64,000 nt of DNA from Streptomyces sp. YIM 121038 (GTDB lineage: Bacteria; Actinomycetota; Actinomycetes; Streptomycetales; Streptomycetaceae). Positions 42,585-51,422 of this stretch are shown one piece after another. The stretch's first letter is position 1; the number at the start of each line of letters is the position of its first letter. The notes beneath the pieces were generated by a model. The model saw nothing but the letters and a program-made list of their open reading frames with translations, searched no databases and had not been told where the DNA came from. Made by a program: the position numbers and the translations under genes. The stretch lies in NCBI RefSeq assembly GCF_006088715.1, contig NZ_CP030771.1, forward strand, positions 372,001 to 436,000, in the 5' to 3' direction.

Positions 42585-43535
42585 CTACTGCCGGGTGGCG
42601 ATGCGGGCCATCGTGTGGCGCAGCACGCTCCAGGACAGGTCGGAGTAGGTGGTGAAGCTCTTCTCGGTGTGGTCGTGCTCGTCGATGTACCGGAAGACGT
42701 CGCGGGAGAGGACGGCCGGGACGTGTTCTTGGACGGAGGTCTCGTCTTCGTTGAGGTAGACGTGGAAGCTGGCGGCGAAGTCACCGGTGTCGTTCAGGAG
42801 CGCGGCGGGCCGCGGGCCGCCGTCGAGGGGGCAGTGGACCTTGTGGACGGCGTAGTGCTTTCTGGACAGCCAGGCGCACATGCCCGGGGTGAGGGTGCCC
42901 AGACCGCGTTTGTCCGCCTCCCATGCCAGCCGGTCGTAGGACATGACGTCGAGTCGGCCGGTCAGGCACAAGATGATGCCGGTGGTGTCGCCGTGGGAGT
43001 GGATGGGCGAGTAGTGCTGGGCCGGCCAGATCTCCAGCACTGCCGGAGACCCGAAATCCGCACTCCAGGCATCGGCGGGGGCATCGCCGCGGTCGACGGC
43101 GAGATCGTCGTAGGTGCCGCGGCCGGTGCAGGCCACCCGGATGTAGGGCGGGTGCGTGGGGTCGATGGCGGCCTTCTTGATGAGGATCTCCCGCAGCAGC
43201 CCGGCACCCCCCGGAGCAGGCTCCTTGCCCGGCTTCCCAGGTGGCCGGGCGGGAGGCGCGAGAAGGGCGCGGATGGCCTGCACCTCCCAGGTCGCCAGGC
43301 GCACATGGGCGGCCTTGCGCACCAGGTCCGCCACGACCGGCGGCACGAGCAGCTGGCGCACATACTCGTCGAAGGACGAAGGCTGCTCCACCGTCAGCGA
43401 AGGCACCAGCAGCTCTGCCTTGACCCGCAGTTCCTTCTCCTCTACGGAGGTGATGTAGAAGGGGGGCCGTGCGTGATCGCCGCCGCCGGGCGGGGGCGCG
43501 GCGTCGGACAAAGACGTGTGGGAGTTTTCGGTCAT
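42585..43535 (-). CDS. Cysteine dioxygenase-like cupin protein
   Basis: A 316-residue protein with a helical N-terminal half and a C-terminal cupin. The metal-binding part reads LEIWPAQHYSPIHSHGDTTG with the H-x-H...E/G pattern, followed by ILCLTGRLDVMSYD and, in the second motif, HKVHCPLDGG and SFHVYLNEDE. It resembles cysteine dioxygenase-type cupins, which need Fe(II); the usual Cys-Tyr crosslink pair cannot be confirmed. ATG 43535 is preferred because GGAGC then lies at correct distance. It is convergent with the lipase gene and divergent from the isoprenoid-synthase-like gene. Confidence 0.75.
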   Translation of the reverse strand: MTENSHTSLSDAAPPPGGGDHARPPFYITSVEEKELRVKAELLVPSLTVEQPSSFDEYVRQLLVPPVVADLVRKAAHVRLATWEVQAIRALLAPPARPPGKPGKEPAPGGAGLLREILIKKAAIDPTHPPYIRVACTGRGTYDDLAVDRGDAPADAWSADFGSPAVLEIWPAQHYSPIHSHGDTTGIILCLTGRLDVMSYDRLAWEADKRGLGTLTPGMCAWLSRKHYAVHKVHCPLDGGPRPAALLNDTGDFAASFHVYLNEDETSVQEHVPAVLSRDVFRYIDEHDHTEKSFTTYSDLSWSVLRHTMARIATRQ

Positions 43536-43884
43536 GCCGGGCATGCTCCCTGGCCTACGTCACCGCTACGTCACCGCCCCCTCCTGGCCGCGACGGGCGC
43601 CCCGCGCGACCGCCACCAGGGCTCTTGAGCTCACCCTTCTCGCCTCGCGTGACCTGCTCGCCGGCGTAGCTCAGGCTGTCGCTCCGCGCGGAGACCAGCG
43701 CCGCCGCCGACTTTTCGGCCGCGCCGCCGCCCGTGCGCCCGGCCGCGACGTCGCACACCGACGCGGTGCGCAGCGCTGCGCGGGGTGGGGGCCGTTGCCG
43801 TTCCGCCAGGACCGCGTACGGTCACGTCGGGGTACGGATCGTTCGTCGGTCGGCGGGTCGCCGTCCGGAAAGCTGAGGAGTGCG

Positions 43885-44787
43885 ATGAATTCGTGGAAGG
43901 CCACGCTGGACGCGGCGGGCATCGACAGTCCCGAGCTGCGTGCGGACTTCACCCGCCTGCGCCGCGTGGTCTCGCGCTACCGGCGCCACCAGTACCTGGC
44001 GGTCCGCCTGCTGCTGCCCGGGCCCATCGTGCCGCACGTGATCGCCGCGACCGTCTTCATGCACCACACCGACACCATCCTCGACCGGGAAGGGCCGGTG
44101 GAGGAGCGTGCCGCCGCCTACGAGCGGTGGGCGGAGCTGGTGCGCGAAGCGCTGACGGCCCGGCAGAGCGACCACCCCGTGCTGCGCCCCCTCCTGCACA
44201 CGCACGGGGCGTACCCCCGGCTCGAACACCACATCAAGGAGTTCCTCGACGCCGGGCGGGTGGACCTGGAGTTCACCGGGTTCGCCGGGGAAGAGGACTA
44301 CCAGCACTACGTCGACGCCTACTCGCTGCCCGCGTTCCTGCTCGTGGCCGGTCTGCTGGTGCCCGACCCGGACGACGTGGGCTACCGCGGCGCCTGCCGT
44401 CGGTTCATCGACGGAAGCCAGCGTCTCGACTTCGCCACCGACTTGGCCGAAGACCTGCGCGCGGGACGGCTCAACATCCCCGTGCGGACGCTGGAGCGGC
44501 ACGGGGTGACCCGTGCCGACCTCGAGTCGCACCGGGACTCGCCGGAGGTTCGCTCCCTGCTGGACGAGCTGATCCGGCAAGCGCGGGCCAGCCTCGTCGA
44601 GAGCCGCACGCTGGTGACGCACCTGCCCGAGGCGCACCGTCCGATGGGCAGGGCGCTCATCGCCATGGAGGAACTGACAGCCGACGCCGCCAGGCGCAAG
44701 GGAGCACGGCTGCTGAGCTCGTCGGCGCGCGCCTCCGTCCCCGCGGCACTGCGCCTGCTGGCCCGCGAGTACCGGCGCCGGAGCTGA
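43885..44787 (+). CDS. Squalene/phytoene synthase family protein
   Basis: A 300-residue all-helical protein. TVFMHHTDTILDREGPVEER and RLDFATDLAEDLRAGRLNIP are the two Asp-rich regions of trans-isoprenyl head-to-head synthases; the family motifs are DTVDD-like and DxxxDxxxxRxYLP. Here the first is DTILDRE, so metal ligation is only partly conserved. Members condense two prenyl diphosphates to squalene or phytoene. No carotenoid or hopanoid partner genes lie nearby, so the role is open. GAGGAG lies upstream of ATG 43885. Confidence 0.85.
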   Translation: MNSWKATLDAAGIDSPELRADFTRLRRVVSRYRRHQYLAVRLLLPGPIVPHVIAATVFMHHTDTILDREGPVEERAAAYERWAELVREALTARQSDHPVLRPLLHTHGAYPRLEHHIKEFLDAGRVDLEFTGFAGEEDYQHYVDAYSLPAFLLVAGLLVPDPDDVGYRGACRRFIDGSQRLDFATDLAEDLRAGRLNIPVRTLERHGVTRADLESHRDSPEVRSLLDELIRQARASLVESRTLVTHLPEAHRPMGRALIAMEELTADAARRKGARLLSSSARASVPAALRLLAREYRRRS

Positions 44788-44837
44788 CCCGCCCGGGCAG
44801 GCGAGCCGAGCTGCCGCGAACGGGGGATTCCGATCAA

Positions 44838-44856
44838 GGTACCTAGTAGGTACCAT
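44838..44856 (+). promoter_or_regulatory. Palindromic operator and -10 box of TA module 2
   Basis: GGTACCTA-G-TAGGTACC (44838-44854) is a perfect 8-bp dyad around one base. TACCAT (44851-44856) overlaps its right arm and lies exactly 7 nt before the antitoxin ATG, as in TA module 1. This predicts a leaderless autoregulated promoter. The half-sites differ from those of module 1 (GGTACC against GGTAAC). Confidence 0.82.
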
Positions 44857-44863
44857 CGGGGTC

Positions 44864-45103
44864 ATGCCGTCTTTGAACATCAGCTACAGCGACGAGGAGA
44901 TGGAGGAGCTGCGGGCCGCCGCGGCCGCCGCGGGCGTCTCCCTCAAGCAGTACGTCCACGACCTGTCGCTGCGCGAGAAGCAGCGGCTGCAGTTCGTGCG
45001 GTACGCCGTGTCCTGGGGCGAGCAGCACCGCGGCGAGTTCGACGAGGCCTTCCCCGACGAGGTGCCGCCGTCGACCCGCACGCAGGGCACCGAAGCCGCC
45101 TGA
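44864..45103 (+). CDS. Antitoxin of Fic-like TA module 2
   Basis: A 79-residue protein. NISYSDEEMEELRAAAAAAG VSLKQYVHDLSL is a ribbon-helix-helix pattern (short beta strand then two helices). The tail VSWGEQHRGEFDEAFPDEVP matches the EHQAVFDEA tail of the antitoxin at 4180, suggesting a shared toxin-binding element. It has exactly the same length as that antitoxin and the same TGATG overlap with the toxin. The perfect dyad immediately upstream is its probable DNA target. Confidence 0.8.
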   Translation: MPSLNISYSDEEMEELRAAAAAAGVSLKQYVHDLSLREKQRLQFVRYAVSWGEQHRGEFDEAFPDEVPPSTRTQGTEAA

Positions 45104-45477
45104 TGGTCCTCCACATCGACATCGCCTGGCTGCTCGACGTCCAGGAGCAGTCCGTGCCCGAGGACGTCACCGTCGCGGACTACTCCGCCCTGGTCGCGGC
45201 AGTGGCCCGCCACAAGACCCGTATCCCCCGCCCCGGCATCACACCGCCCGACGCCGCCTGGCGCGCCGCGGCCCTGCTGCACACCCTGGTCCGGCTCGAA
45301 CCCCTGCCGCACCGCAACTCCCTGTACGCCTGCCAGGTCGCCGTCTCCTACATGCACGCCTGCGGCGAAGGCATCGACCCGCCCTACGGCGCGCTCGTCG
45401 AACTGGTCCGTGACATCCAGGGCCGCAAGACCACCGTGTACCAGGCGGCCGACCGCATCCGCGGCTGGCGGCTCTGA
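45103..45477 (+). CDS. Fic/Doc-like toxin of TA module 2 (degenerate Fic motif)
   Basis: A 124-residue protein of the same length as the toxin at 4419. VLHIDIAWLLDVQEQSVPED starts like HVDVSWILHVTEAAG there. DAAWRAAALLHTLVRLEPLP is followed by HRNSLYACQVAVSYMHACGE G, the region of the Fic motif, where His and a later Asn are kept but the D/E-G-N-K/R core is missing. This is the form commonly labelled Fic-family TA toxin in streptomycetes. Toxic activity is inferred from the pairing with a DNA-binding antitoxin, not from catalytic residues. Confidence 0.76.
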   Translation: MVLHIDIAWLLDVQEQSVPEDVTVADYSALVAAVARHKTRIPRPGITPPDAAWRAAALLHTLVRLEPLPHRNSLYACQVAVSYMHACGEGIDPPYGALVELVRDIQGRKTTVYQAADRIRGWRL

Positions 45478-45555
45478 GCTCACCCCGGGGCTCCGGGGCC
45501 GCTGCCGTTCTCCAGCGGCCGGGGCTGAGGCGCCTGTCCAAGCGGGAACCCCCTC

Positions 45556-45590
45556 GCTGCGGCCGGGACAGGTTCGACGCCGGCCGCAGC
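45556..45590. terminator. Bidirectional hairpin terminator
   Basis: GCTGCGGCCGG (45556-45566) pairs perfectly with CCGGCCGCAGC (45580-45590). A weaker GGCCGCTG/CAGCGGCC stem lies just upstream. It separates the convergent TA module and the 1384-residue protein gene. Confidence 0.75.
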
Positions 45591-45601
45591 GCCCTGCGGG
45601 A

Positions 45602-48600
45602 TCAGGACTGGAGTTGCTCCAGTGTCTTCTTGGCATTGGCGAGTTTGGGTCCGTAGGTGACGGGGTCCTGGGTGTTGAGCTGGGTGTAGAGGTCGACGGC
45701 TTCCCGCACCAGGTCGATGGCGCGCTGCTTCTGGCCCGTGCCGAGCAGGAAGGACGTGGTGGGCGACATGATCCAGTCGGCCAGTTGCGGGCGGTAGGAG
45801 GGGTTCCGCGTGCTGAGGATCCGCAGGTTGTCGATGGCCGTGACGGTGAGGTCGGTTGCCTTGGCCTGGAGTTCGGGCTTGCCCCAGAGGTGGAGGGCGA
45901 CGTCGATCGATGCCCAGGAAAGGCGGTAGGAGAGCTCCTCATCACCCGGGTTCTCCGCGATGAGCACGCGGTAGAGGCTGATGGACTCGTCGCCCACCGC
46001 CACCGCCTCATCCCAACGCCCGGACTGGGCGAGGAACGCCGCGGCCGGAGAAGCCGCCCACTGGGCGAACTGCCGACGGTAGGCGGACGTCCTTCTGCAG
46101 AGGATCCGTAGGTTGTCGATGGCGGAGACGGTGATGTCCGTCGCCTTGGCCTGGAGTTCGGGCTCACTCCACAGATGGAGAGCGACGTCGATGGACGACC
46201 ACGAGATGCGGTACGCCAGCTCGTCGTCATCCGGCTTCTCCGCGGCGAGCGTGCGGTAGAGGGTGATGGCTTGCGTTCCGAGCAGGTACGCCTCGTCCAT
46301 ACGGCCGACGTGTACGAGGAATGGCGTGGTCGGCGAGGTGGCCCAGGCCGCGAACCGGGGCCGGTGAGCGGGGTTCTTGGCCGCCAGCACACCGGCCGTC
46401 AAGGTGCCCTGAAGGGCGAGGTCGGCGGCTCTGGCCTGGAGCTCGGACCGTTGCCACCAGAGCCCGGCGATCCCGATCACGGTCTCGGCCGCGCGGTGGA
46501 CGAGCGCGTCGTCCTGCGGGTGATCCGCGGCCAGCTTCCTGGCGAGCGCGATGGCCTCCTCGCCGGTGGTCACCGACTCCTCCCAGCGGCCCGCCGCCGC
46601 GAGGTAGTGCGTCAGGAGGACCAGCGCCTCGATGGTCTTGGGCAGGTGGCGGGCATCCAGCCGGGCCAGGCGGCGCAGGAGGCGGCACGCCGCTTGCTGC
46701 GGCTCGACGGCTTCCGCGGCGCGCTGCGTGTCGGACAGGCGCCTGGCGCACACCTCCAGCGCGGCTATCAGGCGTTCCGCTCCGGTCTGCTCCTCGGCTG
46801 TCAGCACGTGATCGGCGGTGGCCCAGTGGTACGCCGTCACGCGGCCGCCCAGCAGGGGGCGGGTGAACAGCTTGCCGCTCGAAGGGTCGAACACGGCGAG
46901 TTCCGCCTTGCCGTCGCCGTCGTAGTCGGCGGGTACGGGAACGTCACCGGCCTGCCCCCAGGTCTCGGTGAGGGCTTCGCCGCCCGAGGTTCGCCGGACG
47001 CGCCAGAGTCCCCGCGCCGGTTCCCAGACCGTCTCGTCCAGGACGCCGTCACCGTCGAAGTCCGCCCATACGGTCATGGGCGCGGGCGCCGGGCCGGAGG
47101 ACTTCCGGCGGAAGTGCCAGTACCAGAGGGTGACGTGGACGGCGCTCAGACCGGCGAGGTCGAGCTGGGCCTCCTGGGCTGTGGACCGCTCGATGGTGAG
47201 GCGCCAGGTGGTGGCGGGGCTGCGGCCGTAGAAGGCCTGATCGGTCATCGGCCTGCCGGGGTCGCTCTTGTCGAAGGTCGCCTGGACCGTGCTGGTCCGC
47301 GGGCCCGCCGCCGCCGTGCGCGGAGAGCCGTCGCGATACCGGTTGGTGGCCGTGCCCGGATGCTCGACCAGGACGGTCATGCGGGGGTTGGCAGACGTGG
47401 CGCCGAGCAGGCCGACGTGCAGGTAGGCGGTCTTCATCTCGAAGCGGTCGACGAACGCGTCGAGGGGAACGGTGAAGGTGGCGGTGCCGTTGGTCCGGAG
47501 TGCGTTCAGCACCTCGGGAGTGGTCACGCGGAGGTAGAGGACGTCCTGGTCCAGGCCGTACGAGTCGTACTCCTTGCGCCGGTCCATGAGCGCGAACAGC
47601 TGTCTCTTGGAGTTCTGGTACTTCTCCAGCAGGCCGTTCACCCGGCTGTCGTCACCGCGGGCCAGCGGGTGGTAGGCGTTCTCGATGTCATCCGGGTGCA
47701 GGAAGCCGTAGTCGAAGGTGAACACGGGCGTGTGGCTGCTGAAGGTCCACAGGTCCACTGTCCGGTTGGCGTAGTAGCAGTACTCGGTCAGCAGGTCCAT
47801 GTAGTGCTGGTTGCGGGTGACCATCCGGCGGCAGATGTCGGTGAGCTGCGTGATGTCACGCTGCCAGCCCGCCTCCAGGTTCGTCAGCCGCGCGATGTCG
47901 TTCGTGTTGACGGCGATCTTGGCATCGGCCGCGGCCAGGTTCAGTTGCTGATGGGTGATCTCCAGCATCTGCAGCGCCCGCTCCCTGACCAGCTCCACCT
48001 GCCGGGCCAGCAGGTTCTTCTCCTCGTTCTCCAGCTTTCCGTCGACCTTGGCCTGGAAGAGCTGGACCAGGGTCCCGGACGCGTCGATGAACTTGGCGGC
48101 CTGGTCCCCGAGGTCGGTGAGCTTGGAGGTCTTGATGTCGACCCCGGGGCGCGGCTTGGGGCCGTCAGCGGTCCAGTCGAACCAGTTGACCAGATAGCTG
48201 CCGTCCCGGTACTTCCCGGTGACCGTGTCGAAGCCCTCCATGGACGCGGCGCTCTTGGCGATCATGTCGCCCGCGGCGAGCATCGCCGCGATGGTGGCAC
48301 CGCCGGTGTAGAGGGCGGAGACAGCGGCGGCGATGACGATCGCGGCGCCGATCACCGCGCCCAGATCGTTGCCGGGAGGGAACTCCAGGCGCTCGCTGAC
48401 CAGCTTCGCGCGGACCGCGTCGAGTTGGGCCTGGACCTCGCGCAGCTGCTTGTCGAGGATGTCCGCCCGGCCCTTGGCGGCGTCGACTCCCGCCTTGGCC
48501 GCCCTTCGCTCCGTGTCCAGGACCGTCTTCATGTCGTTGAAGTGGCCCAGGTCGGACTCGACCAGCTGGATCTTCTGCGCCTCCCCCTTGGCGAAGAGCA

Positions 48601-49756
48601 GCAGGTCCGTCGCCGCGGTGTACACGCCCACCACCAGGTCGCCGTAGGCGGTGACGAACTGTTCCTGCGCCGGGAAGTTCGGCACGACGTCCACGTCGTA
48701 CGGCACCCCGAGGGGGGTCAGGTTGGTGGCGAGATACTGGGACAGTTCCACCGCACGGGCATGCCCCGGCCGCAGCACGAGCGCCTGGGTGAACTCGTGT
48801 CCGGCCGTGATCCGGTTGTCGTTCCGCTCCGCCAGGCCCGGTGCGTAACAGCGGAACAGGTACTCGCCGACCCGTGTCCGGTACTCCGCCCAGGCCTCGG
48901 TGTACGCCGCACCCAGCTCCCCGCGCACCATGGCCCACCACGCGTCGGCGGTGTGCGTGCGGAACTCGGCAGCCACGCTCGGTCCCGCCGCCGGTCCGGG
49001 CTGGCCCGCCGTACCGTCCCGCCCGGGCTCTCCGGGGCCGTTGTACCCCCCTCCTCCCGCTCCTCCGCCGCCTCCCGGCCCCGCGGGTCCGGCGTCGCCG
49101 CCCTTGCCGTCGCCCAGCACGCCCGACCCCTCGACCGTCTCCACGCGTATCTGGGCGCCCGGCCCGCCGACCGCCCCGTTTCCGCCGCGTCCGCCCGGAC
49201 CGCCGTAGCCGGGATCCCGGCCGTCCTCCCCGGGCTTGGGCGGCTTGGTGCCGTCCTTGCCCTGGCCTCCTTGGCCGCCGGTGCCGCCCGGTCCTCCCGT
49301 GCCGCCCCGCGCGATCAGCCGTACGTCCCAGGCCCGCGCCGCGAGCAGGGTGATCGGGGTGGCGGCGCCCCCTGGCGCGCCGTTGCCGCCCGGGCCTCCG
49401 GCCTTGCCGTCGCGGCCGCCCGAACCGCCGCCGGTGCCCCCGGCACTGCCGACCGCACCGGCGGCACCGACCGGGCCGGTGGTGTCGACGCCTCCGCCGT
49501 TGCCCCGGTAGGTCTCGGCGACCAGCAGCACTGGGTACCCGGTGAGGGGCAGGACGTATCCGGGATCGTGCGTGATCTCACGGGCTATCAGCACCAGCCG
49601 CGTGCCCGGGGCCGGTCTGTCCGCGCGGATCTCCTGTAACAGGGCACTGTTCACTTTGATGGTGTCCCGCAGATAGACCCAATCAGCTGCGGACACCTCG
49701 ACGTTACGCGTCCGCGGGACCAGGTCCGCGGATGTCCCAGGGGTGGCTGTACTCAT
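45602..49756 (-). CDS. Large chimeric protein: collagen-like, Tc-toxin-like, FG-GAP and TPR regions
   Basis: A 1384-residue protein without signal peptide. Residues 84-275 are collagen-like glycine-rich runs (GGPGGTGGQGGQGKDG). Residues 300-680 are long helices around a hydrophobic hairpin (VIGAAIVIAAAVSALYTGGA, about 462-500). Residues 745-885 read VLNALRTNGTATFTVPLDAF, then AFYGRSPATTWRLTIE and VHVTLWYWHF, in the order of the TcB-binding end of Tc toxin A subunits (LRxTGxCEFxLP, PFEGxGxxxxWxL, DVxLHIRYxAR). FG-GAP units ADFDGDGVLDETVW and ADYDGDGKAELAVF follow at 895-960. TPR repeats of about 42 residues (WEESVTTGEEAIALARKLAA) fill the C-terminus. GGAGGAG precedes ATG 49756. The Tc link is inference from pattern. 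Confidence 0.8.
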   Translation of the reverse strand: MSTATPGTSADLVPRTRNVEVSAADWVYLRDTIKVNSALLQEIRADRPAPGTRLVLIAREITHDPGYVLPLTGYPVLLVAETYRGNGGGVDTTGPVGAAGAVGSAGGTGGGSGGRDGKAGGPGGNGAPGGAATPITLLAARAWDVRLIARGGTGGPGGTGGQGGQGKDGTKPPKPGEDGRDPGYGGPGGRGGNGAVGGPGAQIRVETVEGSGVLGDGKGGDAGPAGPGGGGGAGGGGYNGPGEPGRDGTAGQPGPAAGPSVAAEFRTHTADAWWAMVRGELGAAYTEAWAEYRTRVGEYLFRCYAPGLAERNDNRITAGHEFTQALVLRPGHARAVELSQYLATNLTPLGVPYDVDVVPNFPAQEQFVTAYGDLVVGVYTAATDLLLFAKGEAQKIQLVESDLGHFNDMKTVLDTERRAAKAGVDAAKGRADILDKQLREVQAQLDAVRAKLVSERLEFPPGNDLGAVIGAAIVIAAAVSALYTGGATIAAMLAAGDMIAKSAASMEGFDTVTGKYRDGSYLVNWFDWTADGPKPRPGVDIKTSKLTDLGDQAAKFIDASGTLVQLFQAKVDGKLENEEKNLLARQVELVRERALQMLEITHQQLNLAAADAKIAVNTNDIARLTNLEAGWQRDITQLTDICRRMVTRNQHYMDLLTEYCYYANRTVDLWTFSSHTPVFTFDYGFLHPDDIENAYHPLARGDDSRVNGLLEKYQNSKRQLFALMDRRKEYDSYGLDQDVLYLRVTTPEVLNALRTNGTATFTVPLDAFVDRFEMKTAYLHVGLLGATSANPRMTVLVEHPGTATNRYRDGSPRTAAAGPRTSTVQATFDKSDPGRPMTDQAFYGRSPATTWRLTIERSTAQEAQLDLAGLSAVHVTLWYWHFRRKSSGPAPAPMTVWADFDGDGVLDETVWEPARGLWRVRRTSGGEALTETWGQAGDVPVPADYDGDGKAELAVFDPSSGKLFTRPLLGGRVTAYHWATADHVLTAEEQTGAERLIAALEVCARRLSDTQRAAEAVEPQQAACRLLRRLARLDARHLPKTIEALVLLTHYLAAAGRWEESVTTGEEAIALARKLAADHPQDDALVHRAAETVIGIAGLWWQRSELQARAADLALQGTLTAGVLAAKNPAHRPRFAAWATSPTTPFLVHVGRMDEAYLLGTQAITLYRTLAAEKPDDDELAYRISWSSIDVALHLWSEPELQAKATDITVSAIDNLRILCRRTSAYRRQFAQWAASPAAAFLAQSGRWDEAVAVGDESISLYRVLIAENPGDEELSYRLSWASIDVALHLWGKPELQAKATDLTVTAIDNLRILSTRNPSYRPQLADWIMSPTTSFLLGTGQKQRAIDLVREAVDLYTQLNTQDPVTYGPKLANAKKTLEQLQS

Positions 49757-50218
49757 CGCGTGCTCCTCCGATCGATGTGGCGGCCCGACGGCGGCGCGGC
49801 GCTCGAACGCGAGACGGGTGGGTGGGTGCTACGGAACCGGGCTCGACCGCGCTGCCCGGCGACTCGGCCTCCTGCCGACCGAGCGGGGCCGGCCCCTCGC
49901 CCGGCCCTGCTCGCCCGTCATCCGCGCCACGGCTCCTACAGCCCTGTCCACTCCCCCGCCCGGACACATCCGGCGCCGCCGCCCCTGCCGTCACGGCTTG
50001 CCCAGAATGCCTAGGCGAGGCCGATGGCACACGTTCCGGTCCGCTCAGCGGAACAGGGGGTCCCGACCGGTGCCTCGGAGATACGGGCCCCCTCGGCCGA
50101 AGCCGCGAGAGACATCGGCTGCCGCGACACCACCCGAGAGGATGAATGAGCGCCACGCACGAGTGATTTCACCTCCCGCACCGTCGCCAGGGCGGCGCAT
50201 TGGCTTGACTCTGAGGTC

Positions 50219-50764
50219 ATGGACAAGTCGCCCATGGCCGGTGCAAACACACTCCGACCCAACGTATCCGCCCGGTGGGCAGCTCGGTTGGCGACCCTCA
50301 TGGCCGCCCTCACGCTCACCGCCGTCACCCTGGACGCGACTCACGCCGGCGCGGAGCCCGCGGCGTCGAACTGCTTCGTCAACGGCCAGCCCCAACCGGG
50401 CCCCGAGATCGACGGAACGGCTGGAGACGACGACATCCGGTGCGACAGCCTCGTCTCCGGAGACGTGATCTTCGGCCACGACGGGAACGACACCATCCGG
50501 GTCACCTTCAACCACGCCGGAGTCATCAACGGCGGCAAAGGCCAGGACACCGTCCGCCTTGAAGAGGAGAACACGGGCCTCGTCCAGGCCGGAGACGGCA
50601 ACGACGACGTCATCGCCTCCCACAACGGCCAACTCGGCCGGATCCACGGCAATGCGGGCGACGACGAGATCCAAGTCCTGCTGAACGACGGCGAGGTCGA
50701 CGGCGGCCCCGGCAACGACGTGTGCCGCGTCAACGAGGGCATCGTCCTCAACTGCAACCCCTAG
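50219..50764 (+). CDS. Secreted RTX-like calcium-binding repeat protein
   Basis: A 181-residue exported protein. The signal peptide is in ARLATLMAALTLTAVTLDAT, cleaved near HAGA. The mature part has repeats of hemolysin-type calcium-binding nonapeptides: DGTAGDDDIRCD, FGHDGNDTIRV, NGGKGQDTVRL, QAGDGNDDVIA, HGNAGDDEIQV and DGGPGNDVCRV. Four Cys residues probably form two disulfides. Binding calcium would fold it outside the cell. No catalytic domain. It starts at ATG 50219; ATG 50234 is a possible alternative. Confidence 0.88.
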   Translation: MDKSPMAGANTLRPNVSARWAARLATLMAALTLTAVTLDATHAGAEPAASNCFVNGQPQPGPEIDGTAGDDDIRCDSLVSGDVIFGHDGNDTIRVTFNHAGVINGGKGQDTVRLEEENTGLVQAGDGNDDVIASHNGQLGRIHGNAGDDEIQVLLNDGEVDGGPGNDVCRVNEGIVLNCNP

Positions 50765-51422
50765 GCGGGTGGCCGCCTCAGCGCCCCGGCCACCGCGCGA
50801 TCGCACGCCGTTGAGCGAGTCGGCGAGCATTACTGGGTGCTGGAGAGCCGCCTCACCGCGGGCTCAGTGGGCTCGGTCGCGCTGCTCTTCATCCGGCCAC
50901 TGGGCCCTCGATTCGCCGGGCAGTACGGCATCGGGCGAGCTCGTGGAACAGTGAGCCGTCGTCCCTCGCGGTGTCCTTGGCTCCGTCACAGGTGTTCCGC
51001 ATGGCCCGCCGCACGCAATCCGCCTCCAGGCGCCGCCAGTCCGCCGCCAGTCGGCGCAGGAAGCCGCTGTAAGCTCCACCTCCCTTGTCTTGCAAGGGAA
51101 GTCGGCGGCCAGAACCTGCCCCTCAGTGTGCCGAGCGGCCCGCCCCGTGCCCACCCTCGGCCGAGGGGAGCGTGCCGGGTGCATACGAGTTCGCGGACCC
51201 CACGTCGCCACCTTCCTCCCTGGTGAACCGGATCGGCCTGCCCAAGGACAGCCCGCCGCTGGCCGCGGCGGAACGGATTTGTCAGGATGGCCGCGAACAG
51301 AAGTGTGTACAGAGCGCATAGCTACGAATAATTCCGCCATCCTTCTGGGCCCACGGCTATCAACCGCCCCCTTGGGCAGCTTCTGTTGCGGTGGCACCTG
51401 CTCTGGCTCAAAGGAGGCGGTG
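50765..51422. other. Promoter region of the polyketide synthase gene
   Basis: No gene-like frame. The last 130 bases are less GC-rich (about 51270-51365, including ATAGCTACGAATAATTCC), which fits a promoter and leader for the PKS. AAGGAGG at 51411-51417 precedes GTG 51423 by five bases. I see no clear -35/-10 pair. Confidence 0.4.

Noticed and set aside
46175..49639. 1154-codon plus-strand open frame
   Set aside because: Antisense to the 1384-residue protein with repeats and domains; no ribosome site and no domain of its own.
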